Shown: in pieces, positions 30,235 to 33,174 of the stretch
Layout: the number at the start of each line of letters is the position of its first letter
Numbering within the stretch: the stretch's first letter is position 1
Origin: a bacterium UBA6025
GTDB taxonomy: Bacteria; Patescibacteriota; Saccharimonadia; Saccharimonadales; Saccharimonadaceae
Direction of reading: 5' to 3'
NCBI GenBank assembly: GCA_002429375.1
Contig: DIZP01000036.1
Span: 1-33,174 of the forward strand
DNA: 33,174 bases
Made by a program: the position numbers and the translations under genes
The notes under the pieces: generated by a model
Told to the model about the DNA's origin: nothing
What the model saw: only the letters and a program-made list of their open reading frames with translations
The model's database searches: none

Positions 30235-31185
30235 ATGAAAAAAATCAGCATTCTGGTTCCCGCTTACAACGAAGAAGAAGTTTTAGAGGCGCTGTACCAA
30301 CGTCTTGGCAAGCTAGCCAACGACAACAAATCATACGACTTTGAGTTTTTATTCGTCAACGATGGTAGCCGCGACAAAACACTCGAAATCATCCAGGATT
30401 ACGCCGAAAAAGACCAACGCATCGCCTATGTCAACCTGTCGCGCAACTTCGGCAAAGAAATCGCCATGATCGCCGGTCTGGACCACGTGACGGGTGACGC
30501 CACGGTGATTATCGATGCCGACTTGCAGGATCCACCAGAGTTAATCCCTCAAATGATCAAGTTTTGGGAAGACGGTTACGACGACGTTTATGCCAAACGT
30601 AATAGCCGTGCCGGTGAAACATGGCTGAAAAAAATAACCGCCAAAACGTACTACTGGTTACTTCAAAAAACGACCCGGATCACCCTTCAGCCCAATACCG
30701 GCGATTTTAGGCTACTCGATCGACGTTGCGTCGAGGCACTGAAGCAAATTCGCGAGTCGCAACGCTACACCAAAGGGATGTTCAGCTGGATCGGCTACAA
30801 AAAGAAAGAGGTCACCTACGACCGCGACCCCCGATTAGCCGGCGACATCAAACAGAACTATTCAATTCTGATTGACTTGGCGATTGACGGCCTGACCTCG
30901 TTTACCACCGCGCCGCTGCGCCTATCGTCGCTCCTGGGCGGGGTCGTCTCGGTGGCAGCCTTTGTCTACATCATCTACCTCGTCGCCCGGACTATTATTT
31001 TCGGCATCGACCTGGCGGGTTATCCTTCGACAATGGCCGTCATCCTATTCCTGGGTGGCGTCCAGCTGTTGTCGCTGGGCATCATTGGCGAATACATCGG
31101 CCGAATTTTTAACGAAACCAAGCAACGACCGTTATATTTTGTAGAAGAGTACCACCATGGAAAAATTGATAAAAAAACACGCTGA
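30235..31185 (+). CDS. GtrB/ArnC-like GT2 glycosyltransferase
   Basis: A 316-residue protein with the layout of GtrB (Synechocystis, Shigella phage) and ArnC: a GT-A domain with 'ISILVPAYNEEEVLEALY', 'LFVNDGSRDKTLEII', 'LSRNFGKEIAMIAGLDHVTG' and metal-site 'IIDADLQDPPELIPQM', then 'NTGDFRLLDRRCVEAL' and 'YTKGMFSWIGYKKKEV'. Two TM helices follow at about residues 235-257 and 268-292, with 'LLSLGIIGEYIGRIF' between membrane and tail. The product is probably undecaprenyl-phosphate hexose. The end overlaps the GtrA gene by 29 bases, which supports the usual GtrB-GtrA coupling. It starts directly after a leaderless-type promoter. Confidence 0.93.
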   Translation: MKKISILVPAYNEEEVLEALYQRLGKLANDNKSYDFEFLFVNDGSRDKTLEIIQDYAEKDQRIAYVNLSRNFGKEIAMIAGLDHVTGDATVIIDADLQDPPELIPQMIKFWEDGYDDVYAKRNSRAGETWLKKITAKTYYWLLQKTTRITLQPNTGDFRLLDRRCVEALKQIRESQRYTKGMFSWIGYKKKEVTYDRDPRLAGDIKQNYSILIDLAIDGLTSFTTAPLRLSSLLGGVVSVAAFVYIIYLVARTIIFGIDLAGYPSTMAVILFLGGVQLLSLGIIGEYIGRIFNETKQRPLYFVEEYHHGKIDKKTR

Positions 31186-31579
31186 GAAACTACGCTTCGG
31201 GGTGGTTGGTGGCGCCAATACGGCAATTGATTTTGGTATTTTGTTTACTCTGGTGTTCCTTGGTTTTGATAGAATTGCCAGTAACTTCGTTTCAACGACA
31301 ATCGCCTTTGTGTTTAGCTTCTTCGTTAACCGCTCCTTTACCTTTAAGTCAAAAGCCGGCAACACCAAGAAGCAATTCGGTCTCTTCCTGGTCATTACCC
31401 TGTTTGGATTGTGGGTTATTCAGCCGATTATTATCACCGGGGTTGCCTGGATGATAAGTAATCTAGGTATTCCGAACTCTATCGTGCTGTTTATCGGTAA
31501 ACTGCTAGCCACCCTCGTGACGCTGGTTTGGAATTACGTGCTGTACGCCAAATATGTTTTCAAGAAAGATGAGGTCTAA
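31157..31579 (+). CDS. GtrA-family membrane protein
   Basis: A 140-residue GtrA family protein (PF04138) with four hydrophobic helices: 'FGVVGGANTAIDFGILFTLV', 'FSFFVNRSFTFKSKAGNTKK' (the N-R-S-F-T-F block), 'LFLVITLFGLWVIQPIIITG' and 'LATLVTLVWNYVLYAKYVFK'. It is the presumed flippase partner of the GtrB-like enzyme upstream, whose last 29 bases it overlaps. Its stop overlaps the start of the next gene (TAATG). This is the second GtrB/GtrA pair in the window; the two pairs differ enough in sequence to be independent modules rather than a recent duplication. Confidence 0.9.
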   Translation: MEKLIKKHAEKLRFGVVGGANTAIDFGILFTLVFLGFDRIASNFVSTTIAFVFSFFVNRSFTFKSKAGNTKKQFGLFLVITLFGLWVIQPIIITGVAWMISNLGIPNSIVLFIGKLLATLVTLVWNYVLYAKYVFKKDEV

Positions 31580-32673
31580 TGCATATTGTCATCGATGCCC
31601 GCATCATCAACTCCTCAACCGGGCGCTACGTCGAACGCCTGCTTCATTACCTGCAAGAGGTCGATGACCTCAACACCTACACCGTCCTAGTACCGTCCAA
31701 AGATAAAGAGTTCTGGACCCCAACGGCCGACAACTTCACCGTCAAAACAGCCGATTTTGCCAACTATTCGTTCGCCGAGCAAATCGGTTTCAAAAAGTTC
31801 CTCGACCAGCTGGAGCCGGACTTGGTGCACTTTTGTATGCCCCAGCAACCAATCTTTTACCGCGGCACTAAAGTCACCACTTTTCATGACTTAAGTCTAC
31901 TTAACACCTATAATTCAGACAAAAACTGGCTCATCTTCCACGCCAAACAACTAGTGGGCAAATTTGTCTTTAAACGGGTCGCGAAAACAAGTAATCAGAT
32001 TATTACCCCCAGTGAATTTACTAAAAAAGAACTGCTTGAGTTTAGTGGTGTTTGGCCAAATAAGGTGACGGTGACGTACGAAGCGGCCGATGTCTCGATT
32101 GACACGTTAGAGCCATACACACATCCGTTTAAACACTTTATCTTGTACGTTGGGCAACAGAGTGATTACAAGAATATCCGGCGACTGGGCGATGCTCACC
32201 AACGCCTGATTAAGAAATATCCTGACTTAGGACTAATTTTAGTGGGTAGCAAGAACGCCAGCGCCCTCAAAAATGAAGCTTATTTTACCGAGCGTCACTA
32301 CAAAAATATCCTCTTCACCGGTTTTGTCGAAGATTCGCAGCGCGACTGGCTCTACACCAAGGCTGCTGCCTACGTCTTTCCGTCACTGATGGAAGGTTTC
32401 GGCCTCCCGGGCTTGGAAGCGATGGGTTACGGCGCGCCGGTCGTCAGTAGCAACGCCACTTGCCTGCCCGAAGTCTACGGTCATGCCGCCCACTATTTCA
32501 ACCCGAACGACACCACCGATATGGCGCGGGCGATCGACGAAATCCTGTCTAACGACCTGTTGAGAAACGAAATGATCAAAGAAGGTTATGCCCAGCTCAA
32601 AAAATATTCATGGTTACGCATGGCGCAGCAGACACACGAGGTCTATGTGAAGGCTTTAAAAACTAAGAACTAG
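31579..32673 (+). CDS. Glycosyltransferase family 4 (WbaZ/mannosyltransferase-like)
   Basis: A 364-residue GT4 enzyme. It starts 'MHIVIDARIINSSTGRYVER' and has 'DLVHFCMPQQP', 'TFHDLSLL', 'IITPSEFTKKELLEF', the donor-side 'FILYVGQQSDYKNIRRLGDA', 'GLILVGSKNA' and the E-x7-E motif in 'LMEGFGLPGLEAMGYG'. The D-x-R/'STGRYV' opening is like mannosyl- and rhamnosyltransferases of the WbaZ group. The ATG overlaps the GtrA stop, with GAGG six bases before it. It ends the operon and overlaps the convergent khpB gene by 11 bases. Donor sugar undetermined. Confidence 0.9.
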   Translation: MHIVIDARIINSSTGRYVERLLHYLQEVDDLNTYTVLVPSKDKEFWTPTADNFTVKTADFANYSFAEQIGFKKFLDQLEPDLVHFCMPQQPIFYRGTKVTTFHDLSLLNTYNSDKNWLIFHAKQLVGKFVFKRVAKTSNQIITPSEFTKKELLEFSGVWPNKVTVTYEAADVSIDTLEPYTHPFKHFILYVGQQSDYKNIRRLGDAHQRLIKKYPDLGLILVGSKNASALKNEAYFTERHYKNILFTGFVEDSQRDWLYTKAAAYVFPSLMEGFGLPGLEAMGYGAPVVSSNATCLPEVYGHAAHYFNPNDTTDMARAIDEILSNDLLRNEMIKEGYAQLKKYSWLRMAQQTHEVYVKALKTKN

Positions 32674-33124
32674 CTTGGGCGATGGTGATCTTTCGGTCGC
32701 GGCCTTCACCCTCGGAGAACGTCATAATATCGCTATACTCGCTGGCGACGTGGTGGACGATTCGCCGATCGGCGGCATTCAGGCTGGCAACGTAGGAATC
32801 ACCGGTGCGACGGACTTCGGCTATCCACAGACGGGCTTGCTCGGCAACGCGTTCAGCGCGCTGTTTTTTGTAATCGGCGATGTCGATATTCACCCGGGTC
32901 AAGCCGGCTTCTTGGTTGCGGAGGACGGTCGAGACGATGTATTGCAGGCTACGGAGGGTTTCGGCGTTACGGCCAATCAATAGGCTGTTCAGTTCGCTTG
33001 ACGGCACCGAGAGTTCGATGACATCTTCGTCACAGGTGGAATGAACGGTCAGGTTCGCCCCAAAGAATGATAAGAGATCCTCTAAGTACTTTTGCGCGAA
33101 TTGAATTGATTGTTCTTTGTCCAT
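32663..33124 (-). CDS. khpB: RNA-binding KH/R3H protein KhpB (Jag)
   Basis: A 153-residue protein with a KH domain (~30-85) and an R3H domain (~90-150) but no N-terminal Jag-N domain. The R3H signature is clear: 'RRIVHHVASEYSDIMTFSEG' followed by 'RDRKITI'. In the KH domain the GxxG loop reads 'IGRNAETLRSLQYIV', so the last Gly is Ala, a departure from the usual IGRxGxTL. KhpB proteins bind RNA and affect cell division and envelope regulation in Gram-positive bacteria. The gene follows the yidC tail by two bases, with AAGGAG before its ATG, the usual yidC-jag order near the origin of many bacteria. It marks the end of the polysaccharide locus. Confidence 0.9.
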   Translation of the reverse strand: MDKEQSIQFAQKYLEDLLSFFGANLTVHSTCDEDVIELSVPSSELNSLLIGRNAETLRSLQYIVSTVLRNQEAGLTRVNIDIADYKKQRAERVAEQARLWIAEVRRTGDSYVASLNAADRRIVHHVASEYSDIMTFSEGEGRDRKITIAQASS

Positions 33125-33126
33125 AC

Positions 33127-33174
33127 CTACTCCTTCTTCTTTGATTTTTTAGGAGCCCCGTCTTTGGCGGTAAT
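33127..33174 (-). CDS. C-terminal tail of a membrane protein insertase (YidC), partial
   Basis: Reading into the right edge on the minus strand gives the last 15 codons and a TAG: 'ITAKDGAPKKSKKKE'. A short Lys-rich tail immediately before khpB(jag) is what is expected for YidC/Oxa1. Only 48 bases are available, so the call rests on gene order (yidC-jag) and the basic tail, not on a domain. The stop lies two bases before the khpB ATG, and the khpB ribosome-binding site is inside this tail. Confidence 0.6.
   Translation of the reverse strand: MTAKDGAPKKSKKKE

Overview
The window reads like a chromosomal segment of a Saccharibacteria (TM7) / Patescibacteria-type bacterium. The grounds are: dense one-gene-thick packing; a khpB(jag)-yidC pair at the right edge; a secreted protein and a pilin of the kind common in that group; and many operon-leading genes whose -10 box lies so close to the start codon that the mRNA should have little or no leader. 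TGA is used as a normal stop (rfbCD, sucC), so the Gracilibacteria-type UGA recoding does not apply. The lineage is an inference from content, not from a marker-gene match.

Almost the whole window is a cell-surface polysaccharide locus. Left part (1-13173, GC-rich): the end of a polyprenyl-phosphate sugar-1-phosphate transferase, a GT4 glycosyltransferase, a GT-C (ArnT/PMT-like) membrane transferase, a DPM1-like GT2, a UPF0104-type flippase-like membrane protein and a convergent GT4. These are followed by a type IV pilin-like protein with a discoidin (F5/8 type C) domain, glmS (UDP-GlcNAc precursor supply), a small cytidylyltransferase preceded by a truncated mannose-1-phosphate guanylyltransferase start, a Nudix hydrolase, and a complete dTDP-L-rhamnose operon rfbB-rfbCD(fused)-rfbA.

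Middle part (13236-26099, visibly AT-richer): a GtrA/GT2 pair on the minus strand; two secreted or anchored proteins, one carrying about nine C-terminal DUF5648-like repeats; a large DUF6020-like membrane protein with a WbsX/GH99-like protein; and a minus-strand ABC-export operon wzm-wzt-methyltransferase-(methyltransferase + coiled coil)-GT2/RgpF. That gene order resembles E. coli O9a wzm-wzt-wbdD-wbdA. The coiled coil contains an exact 21-bp tandem duplication adding one heptad, which suggests a chain-length 'ruler' that could vary in length.

Right part (26213-33174): a WbbL-like GT2, then succinyl-CoA synthetase sucC-sucD enclosed by two ~430-bp nested-palindrome repeats (27250-27685 and 29738-30168), then GT2(GtrB-like)-GtrA-GT4, and finally khpB and the tail of yidC on the minus strand. 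The two repeats have the same terminal arms in the same orientation but cores inverted relative to each other, and the arms show a compensatory base-pair change in a short stem. I regard these repeats around sucCD as the most unusual feature of the window. No rRNA, tRNA, CRISPR array or transposase gene was recognised.
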